From assembly GCA_039881045.1 (NCBI GenBank), contig JAYWVB010000005.1, forward strand, positions 310,001 through 374,000: a DNA stretch of 64,000 bases. Reading direction: 5' to 3'. This document shows, in pieces, positions 53,180 through 64,000 of this stretch (positions are counted from its first letter, which is position 1; every line of letters begins with the position of its first letter). A program made the position numbers and the translations under genes. This DNA is from Chaetomium olivaceum (taxonomy: Eukaryota > Ascomycota > Sordariomycetes > Sordariales > Chaetomiaceae). The notes under the pieces are model-generated. The model was not told the origin of the DNA, searched no databases, and saw nothing but the letters and a program-made list of their open reading frames with translations.

Positions 53180-54525
53180 TCAAGACTGACGGACTTGATT
53201 CACCACCAGACCGTCATTTTTAATGCCCTTCATAAGCTCCTTGCTAATTGGGTCCTTCTTGTCATAGGCTTTGCTCTTGCGCTTAGCGCTTGTCCAGGTG
53301 GTGATGTCGAGACTGTCACCGCCGATGGGGGTCATGATGTTATCGTTGCCAACTATGAAGGCCGTGCCGCCTCCTTCCTCCCTCTTGTACTTCTTCAAGC
53401 TCTTGGCAAAGCCAAAGGGGTCCGCCTTGCCAGTGTTGGATTGCGGAGCGGGCAGATCCACGTCAGCATTGGCATCGCCAATGATTCTCTCAATGTTGTC
53501 CGGGCCAGCTAGCTCGATACCGTACTTGCGGGCGTAGGCAAGGATCTGGTTATCGAAAGCGTGAGGTTCCCACTTCTTTTTATCCTTGGCCGGGCCCAGC
53601 GCCTCCGTCTTACTCTCCTCTCGCAGACCGTAGTCTCGGCAATCACGAGCGAAGTCCATGAACGCCGCCATGATCAAGCCCAGGTTCTTGATCTCCGAGT
53701 CCCCAGAGAGAAGCTTCTCGCGCTCCAGCCGGGCAAGCATAGACATGAAGAGGCGCCCGATTACCAAGAAGGTCGCGTCTACCGTATCGCCGCAATCGAT
53801 TCTGCGGGCTGGGTTAGCATTGGTTCGTGAGAGCCCAGACAGAGGAGAAGGGGAGCCATACCCCATTATGGAGTCGGAGATACCAGATGCCAAAAGAGGG
53901 CCAAGCACTCACACACGGCCCATTGCTCCTTGTAGTTGTCTGCGGCCTCTTCATAATCGAGCATGAGGTTCTGTAGTATCTCCAAGACGCCGTATCCAAC
54001 GTGGTCGTTGAACGTGTACATGCCAAAGTAGTCTGGGCACCGCAGCCGGAAGTGGTCAATCTGGGTAAAGAACTTGCGCTTGCCGGCGTATGAGACCTTC
54101 CACGGGTGCTCTGGATGTTCTGAGGCGGGTTTGTTGCAGAGGCACGTCTTGCCCTCGTCGCATGATACGCGCTTTGGGCGCTTCTCGACGTCCTCGGGCC
54201 CGTCATTCCCGTCATCGCCCTCATCGTCGCTGTCGCTGTCGTCGTCGTCGGTGAATGGGGCCTGGCACATACAGACAAAGTTGTATGCCGTCAACGGATT
54301 TCGCGTGGCTCGCTTGTAGGCGTCATCGGCATTGCCTGAGCCTGAGACAGTGGACCAGCGCTTGTTCCGGGGAAGCTAAACTCGCAGCTCCTCATCAGTG
54401 CTACCGGACCCATTGGCCCCATTGGTTCCATTGGTTCCATCTGTCGTATCGGTCGCATCGGTTGACGGACGCGACTTCTTGGCTTGGCTGGGGCCGGCTG
54501 CTGTGGCGGCGCGTTTTGGTGGCAT
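53180..54525 (-). CDS. Conserved fungal hypothetical protein, two exons, with an in-frame TAG
   Basis: The ATG at 54525 (MPPKRAATAAGPSQAKKSRP) starts a low-complexity, Lys-rich, possibly nuclear N-terminus. After ELRV a TAG (54376-54378) stands in frame, and the same frame continues as LPRNKRWSTVSGSGNADDAY and on through a Cys-rich part (FVCMCQAPF; GKTCLCNKPASEHPEHPW) to QNLMLDYEEAADNYKEQWAV near 53915. A GT-AG intron (donor GTGAGT near 53910, acceptor near 53810) joins to RRIDCGDTVDATFLVIGRLF and the C-terminal half ending at 53180. The paired CMC/CLC cysteines could bind metal. Function unknown. The TAG looks like a CAG-to-TAG change or an error, because both sides read well. Confidence 0.6.
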
Positions 54526-55514
54526 TGCAGTCGAGTCGGGTTGGGTGTGTTGAATGGTAAGGCAATGCAGTAAAGGAGAATTCAAAACCGTGACACCGTC
54601 GGAGCCGAGGGAAAGGGAGCGGTGAGATTTTAAATACGTGATGTTTACTTGCAGACTCGGAAAAGCGCGTCTTGGGGAAATTGAGGGACGCGTCGAATGA
54701 CGTCGTTTTGGCTCTCACAAACTCAGCTCAGGTACATGCAACCTTCCACCCTTGGCTTGGTCAGGGGCCATGCTGGTGACAAAAAGCAACAACTTCCGCG
54801 CCTGGGGACGGAACTGGAAGAGGTGACGAGCCCTGTGACGTTTGTGACCGTCGGAAGACCGTTGACCTAAATTACTCCCTTGATTGCAGCCGAATCATGT
54901 CCTTCTAAGAAAGTACACCTCTGCCGGGGTCATAAATGAACAGACCAGGGTTTTGGCAAGGAGACGACAGGGCGAGTTCACTGCGATTCTAGCATTTTCT
55001 ATTGGATGACGGCACCTGGCGAGCGTTGCTGGTTTTGGGTGACTGCTCCAACATGGCCACTCTTCTAGCATTTTCTATGGGATGTGACATGTCCAGGGTG
55101 CCCCTGAAAGACCTTGTCTACTTCCCTGCTTGGTCTGTTTGATTTGTGACCCCGGCGGAGTGTAAAAGCAAATCGGGCTTATAACTAATACAGAATACAC
55201 CGTTCGGTCTCCCCTTTCACCTTCAGTCCGCACTTGGCCACTCCTCATTCCCAAGCCGGCTGGACGGCCGACTAGACGCTATAAGACGCAGCACCCCGGG
55301 TGGAATTGACTGTCAGTCAGGGTTCAGTTTACCCCCCTCATTATTGACTATAATACACGATCGGGTTTCCGTATAAAAACGCGCCCGCACCCGAGAAAGT
55401 CCCTACAGGCTATACCATCGTTCCTATACCAAGTTGTCACTTTACGATCTGGCGGGCGAGATGGATAAGGCATTCTCCACCCGCTGGACAACCCCGAAAT
55501 AACTCCTTGACCTT
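54526..55514. other. Intergenic, no supported gene
   Basis: About 1 kb without convincing frames. A short phrase CTAGCATTTTCTAT occurs twice (54990 and 55062) within a degenerate repeat. Otherwise nothing seen. Confidence 0.5.
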
Positions 55515-57363
55515 TTAACCCGCTCGCGCCAGCCAGCGCAACTTGAACTCCTCCGGCCGGTTTATTTGCAGCGTCAGCCCTATTGTAAAGTCCTCTATGA
55601 GCTCCTTAAAGTGCTCCCTCGAGTCCTCCAACCCTAGCCCGTTCGGTCCGACCGGTTCGGCGCGGAACTGTCCAAACAATGTCAAGATGACAGTCACGAA
55701 TTCCACCTGCGACATCTTCTGGCCTGGACACATGCGCGGGCCGCTCGACCACGCTGAGAAGGCGCCCCGGGCTGGCGTGATGAGCTGGTTATCGGCGCCG
55801 AGAACAGCGTCTGGGAGGAGCCAGCGTGACGGGCGGAAATCGGCGGCGTCGGGGCCCCAATGCTCGCGATGATGGTGTAGGCCCACGTTATTGATGTAGA
55901 CAGTGCAGGGACCTGAAATGGTGTAGGTGTGGCCCTGGACGGTGATGGTCTGCGAGTGGGTAATACTGCGGGACATATGGATGACAGGAGGAAAAAGCCT
56001 CAGCGTTTCGAGCTGTGAGACCGTTAGTGTAATTACTACAAGGGGCTAGGCAATGGAGACGTACCATCACGGCTAAGCACCGGTTGAGCTTGGGAAAACA
56101 CATCGCATAATCCAACGCGTCGTCCGCACCAGCCGCTTTTTCAGTAACCCAGTCAATCTCCTCCTGAATCCAGGCCTGCCACTGCGGATAGACAGCAAGC
56201 AGCGCGATGGCATATGTCATGGTCGTGGCCGTGGTGTCGAAACCGGCGCCGGTGAAGACGAACAAATTCCCCGCAATCTCGTCCTCGGTGAGGAATTGAC
56301 CCTTCCCGCTATCGGCCTTCCCCTGGTCAGACAGGCGCACAAGCATGCTCATGAGGTTGTCGCGCGCCACGTCCGTCTTGGCGGCATCTCGCCTCTCTTC
56401 CTCGAGCATCGACTTGGTCAAACCCGGCAGGTTTGCCAACGCGGCGCCGACGGTCCTGACCGGAGTAGGCATAAATGGCAGGCGCAACAGCCAGCCGGGC
56501 AGCAGCGAGGCAACCACCAGCAACTCGGTGCACAGCGAGATGGCCTCGACGTACGTCATGGGGGCGTCGGGCGTGCGCGGCAACTCGATGGGCCGGAAAG
56601 CCTTGGGTTGGTCGTACCCAACGCGGCCGAGCACATTGATGGCGACGGCACGCAGCGAGCTGATGGTGTCATTGGCGAGACCGGCGGGCTTGCTACGTAA
56701 AAAGTCGGCCATCTGGTGCGCCTGCGCCAGACTCTCGGCCCAGACCTTTTCGCTGATGCGCTCGTTGAGGTTAGGGGCCACGAGGCGGCGCTGGCGAGCC
56801 CAGGTTTCGCCGTCAGACTGCCAGGAAGCATCATGTCAGCTACCCAAAATCAGGCCATCCAGCGGACACGGACCGGAAACCCACGGTGAGGATGTTATCG
56901 CCCAGGAAGCGCATGACCTTGCTCGCCAGAGGCAGCTGCACAAAGTCCTTTCGACGAGCGAGGATGACGGTGGCCATGGCCGGATCTGCGCACCACAACT
57001 GGTTCATCCCTGCCGTAACGAGGATGAAGGCCGGGCCGACACGTTCGTGGAACCGGCGCTTGTCGGTGAACTCCCAGCCCATGGTGCCAACGCTAGCGCG
57101 CGCGTGCCAGGATTCCGGGAGAAGGACCCGCAAGAGCGCATTTAATGGTAGCTGTAAGATAATAAAGAATATCTGCAGAAAGGGGTGTCAGGATGTGCCG
57201 CGAGCTTCGACGAAAGTGCGATTCTTACATTCTCGGGGTCTACGGGCCAGATGAGATAGGGAAGGCCGGATTTAGCAGCAGATTGGTAGTTATGGTACAG
57301 CTTCCACGCCTTGGACAGGAACCATGCGCCGACGAGGGCGATGGCGATGGGGATGATCTCCAT
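55515..57363 (-). CDS. Microsomal cytochrome P450, four exons, about 550 aa
   Basis: Haem-thiolate monooxygenase anchored in the ER. Exons (minus strand): 57229-57363, 56885-57151, 56065-56817, 55515-56012. Introns are 77, 67 and 52 bp, all GT-AG and phase-preserving. The start MEIIPIAIALVGAWFLSKAW is the N-terminal membrane anchor. I-helix oxygen-binding motif: FTGAGFDTTATTM. K-helix E-x-x-R: LETLR directly after the last intron. PERF-like: FRPSRWLLP. Haem loop: FSAWSSGPRMCPGQKMSQVE with the proximal Cys. SDGETWARQRRLVAPNLNER gives the W-x-x-x-R of helix C. Length and all motifs are complete, so it is probably functional. Substrate unknown; no other biosynthetic genes adjoin it. Confidence 0.9.
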
Positions 57364-58056
57364 GATGGTATTGCTGACCTGGCGGCGCAGACCTTCGATG
57401 CTGGAGAGAGATGTGACTTTTTACGACGCGTAAATACTTACATTCAGGAGCAAGAATGTATGGGTCAGGGTCTCATCATCCTTTATGCTTCGAGCCCACG
57501 CGACTCAGCAGCGTCAGCAGTTTGATGCGAGATGGACGTGGGGACTGGGGGCATCCCGCGGCCAATCAGGGCCGTCTGAAGTCCGCTCGCAACAAACTCG
57601 GGCTGGTGCCTGTTGCACCATTGCAGCCGACCAACCAGAAGGGGGTTAAATATTCCATGTCAGACTTTAGCTTAAGCGAATGCTTGGGCTCTTCCAGGAA
57701 CCGTGTCGCTTTCCTGTCATCCGAGGAGGTGAGATTAAAATAGGTTTATGGTGAATTCATCTCCCAGACTACCCCTGACTTGCCTATGAAGTGCCAATTG
57801 TGTAGGTCACCCCTCCCACCCCCTCGAAAGTCGGACGGCTGTCACTCTTCATAGAAGGTAGGTATATAGGATACTTTAAAAAGTTACACGACCATCCGCC
57901 CTCCATTCTTCGACTACTGAACCAAGGTCTTTCTCTTCAACTAATTTTCAATTGTTTGAAGATTGTCCAATCTATTAGAGAACATAGCCAAGAGAGAGAT
58001 AAGTATCTAAGGATAGGTTCAGCACTCATAAATTATTTACTAAAGTTTCAGGCTAT
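57364..58056. other. Intergenic: P450 promoter and LINE target region
   Basis: No coding signal. The AT-rich right part (57940-58070) is where the truncated LINE inserted. Confidence 0.5.
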
Positions 58057-58070
58057 CAATTAAGGTAATA

Positions 58071-59270
58071 GAAAATGAAGACCCAGAGCTACGCACTGTC
58101 GAGAATAGCGGCGAAAACGTGGGGACCAGGGCTAGCCAAAGCGCGAGAAGTGTACACAAAGTGCATCCGGTCAGCGCTGGCCTATGGCGCATCGTCGTTC
58201 CACATCCCCACGGACGTGGAAGGCGAGCCGGTAAGGAAAGGCATCACCGGGGCCCTCGGGAAGGTCCAGAACAAAAGCTTGCGGATTGTGGCGGGAGCCT
58301 TCAAAGCCACTCCCATTCGCAACCTCGAGACGGAGACGTGGGTGCCACCGTTAGACCTGTATTTCAACAAACGGCTTGCAGACTTTGAAACCAGACTCCA
58401 GCGAACCGACCTGGACGACGGCCAGGGCGGCAAGAGGACCGCAGGGGGGATCATTCTCACTGCCTGTCGCAAGATACAGCAGAGGCTCCGCCCGAGGAGC
58501 GGCAACAGGGGCCGGCCGCGAACCGTGGGACTGCAGGAGCCCACGGCAGTGGAGAACGCCGCGAGCACGATCGCGCGCTGGACGGGGGGAGCCGCAGACA
58601 CGGACAGTGTGGTAGAGGACGCCTGGAGAGCGAGGTGGCTGAAGGAAGGAGACGGCAGAGCAGTCATCAGACCGGCGGACGACCTTGACCATCAGCGGGA
58701 GACGCTGTTCCGGGACGAAACCCTAAGACGACACGACGGCCTGAGCAAGGCGAAGAGCTCTCTGCTGGTCCAGATCCGGACAGGGGCAGTAGGCCTACGG
58801 GACTTTCTGTTTACACGGGGAGTCCCAGAGGTCCTAACGCCCGCCTGCCAGTGCGGCGAGGGACGGGAGACTGCCGAACACCTGGTGGTGTTGTGTTTGG
58901 CTCTACCGCTGACTCGAAGATGGGAGAGAACTGATATTCGAACGCGACGGGACTTTTACTCTGTTCTACACGATATTGATCCTACATCGGCACGGTTCGC
59001 GGGGAGGGTCCTGGAATGGCTAATGGACTCAGGGAGGCTGATGATGTTCAGTTTGGCCAGGAGGCTTGAGCTGGAAGCGGCGGCCTAGCACGCACCTCCC
59101 TCGGAGGTCAGGAGGCCTCCTCTCTTTGTATACGCAGGCTCACGCACAGGTACTTTCCTTAACTGTCGGTATGGGTTTTTCATCCGGCCCGCGAGGGCGC
59201 GGTTTTCCTGTACATTAAATAGCTGAGGGTCCGGCACGCCTTAGGGCATAGCGGAGTATGAATAATAATA
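58071..59270 (+). mobile_element. 5'-truncated Tad1-like LINE with 14-bp target duplication
   Basis: Direct repeats CAATTAAGGTAATA at 58057-58070 and 59271-59284 flank a 1.2-kb fragment equal to the last part of ORF2, the 3' UTR and an AATAAT tail. The 5' end corresponds to about 45,990 of the complete element. 5' truncation is the usual result of incomplete target-primed reverse transcription. Confidence 0.93.
58075..59088 (+). pseudogene. LINE ORF2 C-terminal fragment, open frame of 337 codons
   Basis: Starts at the truncation point (MKTQSYALSRIAAKTWGPGL) and stays open to the natural stop after RRLELEAAA. Contains the region downstream of RT including the C-x-C ... H knuckle (ACQCGEGRETAEHLVVLC). 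Being intact, it is a good reference for the frame breaks in the copy at 41909-47168. Not functional by itself: no endonuclease or RT core. Confidence 0.85.
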
Positions 59271-59284
59271 CAATTAAGGTAATA

Positions 59285-62200
59285 CATAAAGGGTTTCGTA
59301 CTCTCAGGATAGAATGTGTAAATGCCTGACTAGGCCTTATAAATTAACTTCTTTAGAATTCTTTGAGATTCGTATTAGTATCTTTGAACTAACTTGGTAA
59401 CGATATAGTTATCGGTCTTAGTGAGGTAAGAGCAATTTGCCAGTGAACCGGATTCTTGTCAGTAGAAGCGGCAGGGCCCACTTCGACATCCGGGTGACAA
59501 GTGTAGCGTAGCAGAAGTAAAGACTTTGAGGCCCCTGGGAACCGTCGCGGCCTTACCTCCACATTGACGATGTCTCTCCGCCACACATTCAGCCAAATGC
59601 CTACTGATCCGTTGGGCCAAGGTCGTCGCCCAAGGTGAAGGATTCAGGATATAACACCATCCTGCTGCCAGCATGCCCTTACTTTGCTCGTTAATGAGCA
59701 GCAATGGTCCCAGCCAAAGATATTCTCGGGCGCTTGGGTTCCTCTTTTCGTGCAGACGGCGGGAAAGAACGAGCAAACTTGGCCAGCTTTTCTCGCACTG
59801 ACATGAAACGCCTGTCAATGGCGGTAACGGTACTAATGTAGCCGATGACCTAACCGTAGAGATCGGTGAGCTACTTCGTGTCAGGTGATGCGTCCATTCG
59901 ATGAGTTGGTCGGCTGTTCGTTGTTAACACAAAGTATTTAGGAAAGTTTGCCAATCCTTGATGCCCAAGTCTGCCGACAATGCCTTCTTTGCAAGCCTGG
60001 CTGGCTCAAGTGAATACCTATGCTTTTGCTATGGCGGGCCCAATGAAGAGACGATTGCCAAAGCTGCTGAAGCGGTATGGAGTTGCCGATACTGCTTTTT
60101 CTTCCAACCTGGACTCGCACCTTGAAAACCGGCAAACCCAGCCGAGGTACTTCGTTGCGGCAGGTCCCCATTCTTGACCAACACCGACCGAAACAGCTGG
60201 CTCTACGCACGGACAGAAACGGGGAAGTTCCGAAGAGCTGATAAAAGAAGGTCATGCATTCACATGGAAGCTGTTCAGAACATGGAGGCCTGGGTCATGT
60301 CTGCCATGGAAAGATGCTTAGATTCAACACCATGACCGCCGATTCAAGAGCTTCAAGTCCTAACACTCAACTTTTGACGGCGCTTATCCAGCCAAGCCAG
60401 CAATGGGCCGTCGGCCGTTGGTAGGGCTTAGCATCCACATGAAACACGCAAAAGAGACTACCTTAGACGGAACAACAGCTGCGGCGCATTATGCTTATGA
60501 GCACAGAGGCTAGAGCTCTGAATCCAATACGTTGGCCGCAGACAAGCATCGCAGGTGCACCTTTGGTTGAGAAGCTCAACCCGGACAATATCAGCTAGTA
60601 GAAACAATACTATACTGAGACGACCAAAAGCCAAAGTTCAAGAGTCGCTCAGATGTACAGTACGTTACATGTTCGGTTGGCATTGCGAGCCGCTGACGTA
60701 CATCATGTGCAACAGCGCACGTCACAGCATCGGGCAGGGCATGCACCATGCGTCGTGCGATGTCGCCGCGAGCCCAACCCGCATTGAGTGGGGGACTGGC
60801 TTGGCTTGCACCTCATTCTTCTGCCCTTGAGATTCATTGCTCAACAAACCCTCCTCCCTTCCCAACACCTTGCGACAAACTTTAGTTGTCGAGTGCACCA
60901 TGCTCACTAACTTGCTTGGCGTTGTGGGACAAGTCACAACGCATATGAGGACGTGGCAGGGAGAAGTCCAAGCACTCAGCGGGAAAAGGGAAATGCGCAG
61001 ATCCGACAAGCGGCGTCGAGAATGGCTTGCTCTTAACCCCGTGTCACAACGGTATTCGAGTTTCTGAAAGCCACTACATTGTTCAGGCATGATGCGCTTT
61101 GCAACCGGGCAATCGCAGACCAAACGGGTGTTTTGGAAAGGGGGCGGCCAGGTAATTGCTCATTGGCGCCGCACCGCGCCGTCAAGTGGCTTTAATGAAG
61201 ACGGCTCTTTAACACTTTGGTGGGCCAATTCAGGAGACCAGCAGAGCCTTGCGGCTCCGGCGGCTGTTATCCCTTGATTCCCATTGTTCGGGGTACTAAT
61301 ATTGATGCGGCCCCACCTTCGTGTCCCCGACTCACTCACCTTTCTGTGTCTCCTACACCTTTTTTGTATCCACGTAGCGATCCTGATATGTTCTGCTTGA
61401 GCTACCTTTTATCTATGCGGTCCCGTTGTACGGGGCGGAAGTCGAAGCCCAAGTCGGTCTGCTCATTCTCGATCTCAACCGGACCACCTTCGTACCACAC
61501 AATCCAAAGATGCCCGCCTACAGCGACAAGCAAAGTACCAGCGGTTACGGTTGACGAGAGTGATATGTACTCTGCTCTTGATGGCATATTTGGGAAAGGA
61601 GCATATAAGGTTCTGCTGGATCGGGATGTATACCAGATTGCAGCATCACGCAAATTGACCACGGTGAGAGGATGAGACCTGCGGTTGGTAATGGGAAAAT
61701 GAGGCAATTGCTAACATGCTTTCTAGAGCGAAAGGAGGAGATTCTCTGGGTGAGGTCGGGCGCGGGGGAAAGGGGGGGGGTGTCATGGGGTGGGCGAAGC
61801 GATGGGCAAGGGTTGTGAGGGGGCGGTCTGGGGTATCCGTCTTCTGCTTTGGGGGACATGCGCCTGCGGGCGCACACGGCATGATTCAATGGAGCCAATG
61901 ACAGCCAGCGACGGCACACCCAATCAGACAGCTGAAGGCCGGAGGGAGAATAGATAGACTCAGGTGCGGCTTAGCGCCCACAATATTGGTTGTGGCTCAC
62001 CGAAACTGAGAGCCTTGCGAAGAGATGGGCGCTTCCGTTGGACTGGGAAAGAAATTGGACATGTTCTCTATTTAACATGAAATACATTCCAGACCCGACC
62101 CGGGTCACCCGAGAGGCTGAAGTCCAAACGAGTTTACGACCAGGCGTTGACCATGCGGTTGAAGGCAAGAGCGAAAGAGGCGTGGCGCAAGCTGGGCACC

Positions 62201-62413
62201 ATTCGTCAGAACCTCCGTGGAAAGATTCACAAAGTGAGCAGCATCCGACCTTGTGGATATGACTTGTCAAAATGACCTAACGCGCCAAGCAGCGACGTGG
62301 ACGACGCGATGAGTGTCACAATCCGGTTCATTCCCCAACGCTGCTCGAAAACCAAAACAATGTGCGGCCTGTGAACGCAGCCACGTCGCATGTGAACCAA
62401 AATCCACCCCTCG
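59285..62413. other. Long region without a supported gene
   Basis: Many overlapping short frames, none with a recognisable domain. The frame near 61545-61670 (VDESDMYSALDGIFGKGAYK, followed by a possible GTGAGA donor at about 61663) could be an exon of an unknown gene, but nothing upstream or downstream supports it. No repeats or RNA genes seen. Confidence 0.4.
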
Positions 62414-64000
62414 ATGCGATTCGCGGGAACGAGATTCAAGTTTGGGGGTGAGGATGGTGTACCGAGAAGCGGGACGCTCAAGACATGTGACGATGGCGGC
62501 AATGCACTCCAATTCCAGAGCGACACAGCCAGTCGCGGCAATGTGTCCAGCGAGCCGATGGCTTTTGGGCAACTTGGAGCTCAGTTTGAGAATGAGGTCT
62601 CTTTTAATCCACCACCAACCATCGGAGAACTAGATCCAGAGGACGACCCAGAGACAGCAGCCAAAAAGAAGTTAGCCAAGATGGACGATGAACTGCGGAA
62701 AAGATCTCTAAAGCCGTTCAAGGGACCACAATTCTACGTCCCAATCGACTCTCTGCACTCTGTCATCAGCTACGACGCAATCCGAACAATTCTTCCAGGC
62801 ATTGCCAAGGGCGTTGAGCCACCAGACCTATATGACCATTTGGCACAGGATATTTTCGGCCGCGTCTTGGACTCCGACGCCTCCGAAAAGCCGAAACCAG
62901 CAAAGTCTTTTCGCAAGATACTCGCTATTCTGATCTTTATTGGGAAAGCAGAAAGCATTGTCGACTTTGTAGAAGCTGACATCAACGACAACAAGCTCCC
63001 TCTGCAAAAGTTAGGGAACAACCGACTATTCCAACTTGCTTGGCTCGAGAAGGGCCCGCACGAGGAGTGTCCGAGCCAAAAAGGACGGCTGAGGCCCATT
63101 CCGTTGTTTGCGTCATGGGAACGTAGAGACGTTGAGGAATTCGAAACCAACCAGTGGGGTACATTAGCCCCTTTCTTTTCGAGGGGTAAGAAGGAGGACA
63201 GCTGGGTCCACCGCTACGAGCTCTCATGGCAACACCCTCTTCCGTTCGAGATCATCCCGTTTCGTGAGGACAACATCATCACACGGACGGCAAGGGAACG
63301 ACGAGCACTGGCAGCGGAACAAGGACAGGGAGCGGAGCTTCAGGAGATTCGATGATAGGGGGCAACAGCAAACTGTGGAAGGTGAAAATACACCGCGCGC
63401 ACCACGATCTCAAATCTTATACAGTAGGATATTCTGGCTGAAACAGTCATCGTTTCTTCATTGACCCGATTTAGGAATACGCAGAGGACCCGACTCTCGT
63501 GATCAAGCGGCTTTCGGCATCTGACAGGGCGACTTTCAACAATGAGGTTCACATTCTCACGAGACTCAACAAATGTGACGACCCCCATTTGGTCAAACTT
63601 CTTCTCACAATGGAAATCTCTGAATCCCCTGGGCGTGATGAGAGCACCTTCTTCCTCATGTTCCCGTATGCAGATGGAAATCTGAGACAATTTTGGCGGT
63701 GGAATTCCCCCTCTTCCGATCCATCCACCATGACCGCATGTGCCCTTTGGGTTGCGAAGCAGTTTCATGGTTTGGTATGTGCTCTCTGCAAGCTGCATGA
63801 TCTCCACCAGCGGGAAGTCCACAGCCTCAGAGAGGGGGGTAACGACGGGAAGAACCACACGGGCGACTCCCTCTACGGCATTCACGGGGATATCAAACCC
63901 GAAAACCTACTTTGGTATCGGAAATGGATTGGCCCTAGGGCAAGCGAAGACCATTCGAGGAGAGAAGAGTGCGAGGACGTAAAGCCATTTGGTGTCCTCC
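62414..64000 (+). CDS. Fungal protein kinase with N-terminal extension, partial at window edge
   Basis: The first frame (ATG 62414, or 62558 at MAFGQLGAQFENEV) encodes a non-kinase N-terminal region with KGPQFYVPIDSLHSVI, AKSFRKILAILIFIGKAESI and WQHPLPFEIIPF, an arrangement I associate with accessory fungal kinases. The P-loop region (SMIGGNSKLWKVKIHRAHHD) lies in a second frame at about 63345-63425, so an intron or small indel separates them. A second intron (GTAGGA donor near 63424, TTTAG acceptor near 63473) leads to DPTLVIKRLSASDRATFNNE with the VIK lysine. Then FFLMFPYADGNLRQFW (hinge) and the catalytic loop GIHGDIKPENLLW. The DFG and the rest of the C-lobe are beyond 64000. Confidence 0.7.

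Noticed and set aside
61217..61675. 152-codon frame in the 59-62 kb gap
   Set aside because: The last 50 residues look protein-like and end at a possible splice donor, but no second exon or known domain supports a gene.
62313..62460. Zn2Cys6-like cysteine pattern (CAACERSHVACEP) upstream of the kinase
   Set aside because: Spacing and basic residues do not fit the fungal binuclear cluster, and the frame overlaps the kinase gene's leader.
1..64000. CRISPR arrays, tRNA and rRNA genes
   Set aside because: No spacer-repeat pattern, cloverleaf or conserved rRNA segment was noticed; the regular repeats found are the 75-bp copia repeat, the 11-bp minisatellite and microsatellites.

Overview
This window is chromosomal DNA of a filamentous ascomycete (Pezizomycotina, most likely Sordariomycetes). 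The evidence is short GT-AG introns of 50-100 bp, fungal gene families (BLI-3-like flavin protein, microsomal P450, RING-H2 membrane protein, fungal protein kinases) and a typical fungal transposon set (Tad1-like LINEs, chromodomain Ty3/gypsy, Ty1/copia, Crypton, Tc1/pogo-type remnants). The genus cannot be fixed from the sequence alone. Host genes are sparse and many are broken, so this looks like an accessory, transposon-rich compartment.

Layout. 1-0.96 kb: LINE remnant. 2.1-4.7 kb: Crypton tyrosine recombinase. 5.6-6.2 kb: intact bli-3-like gene. 6.8-7.1 kb: kinase remnant. 7.9-12.9 kb: 5'-truncated chromovirus (Ty3/gypsy). 13.8-14.3 kb: solo LTR with a perfect target duplication. 16.8-19.2 kb: bacterial-type phosphoenolpyruvate synthase with one frameshift. 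20.1-20.7 kb: membrane RING-H2 protein. 20.9-28.4 kb: cation-diffusion-facilitator pseudogene, split near its stop codon by a complete 6.2-kb copia element with LTRs that read as identical. 29.0-32.8 kb: three ORFs of unknown function. 33.4-34.8 kb: LINE and LTR debris.

The most interesting part is 34.8-41.6 kb: a head-to-tail array of about 1.7-kb units. Each unit has a shared non-coding common region with a hairpin and iteron-like repeats, and one minus-strand ORF. One unit encodes an intact 372-aa CRESS-type Rep (HUH endonuclease plus SF3-like helicase). The other three encode different proteins of about 215-240 aa that look like distant paralogues of each other. This is the architecture of a multi-component circular ssDNA replicon (nanovirus-like, or like the segmented gemytripvirus of Fusarium) captured as a chromosomal concatemer. 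The two partial ends add up to roughly one further unit.

41.9-47.2 kb: full-length but decayed Tad1-like LINE with a 15-bp target duplication, lying upstream of a cystathionine gamma-synthase-like pseudogene (47.2-48.9 kb). 49.4-57.4 kb: the best-preserved host block, with a secreted alpha/beta hydrolase, a secreted THI5/NMT1-like substrate-binding protein, a truncated membrane protein, a conserved hypothetical and a complete four-exon cytochrome P450. 58.1-59.3 kb: 5'-truncated second copy of the same LINE with a 14-bp target duplication. 59.3-62.4 kb: no supported gene. 62.4-64 kb: N-terminal part of a fungal protein kinase gene that runs off the window.

Many otherwise good reading frames carry single small indels. 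Whether these are real decay or assembly errors cannot be decided here; it affects every pseudogene call below.
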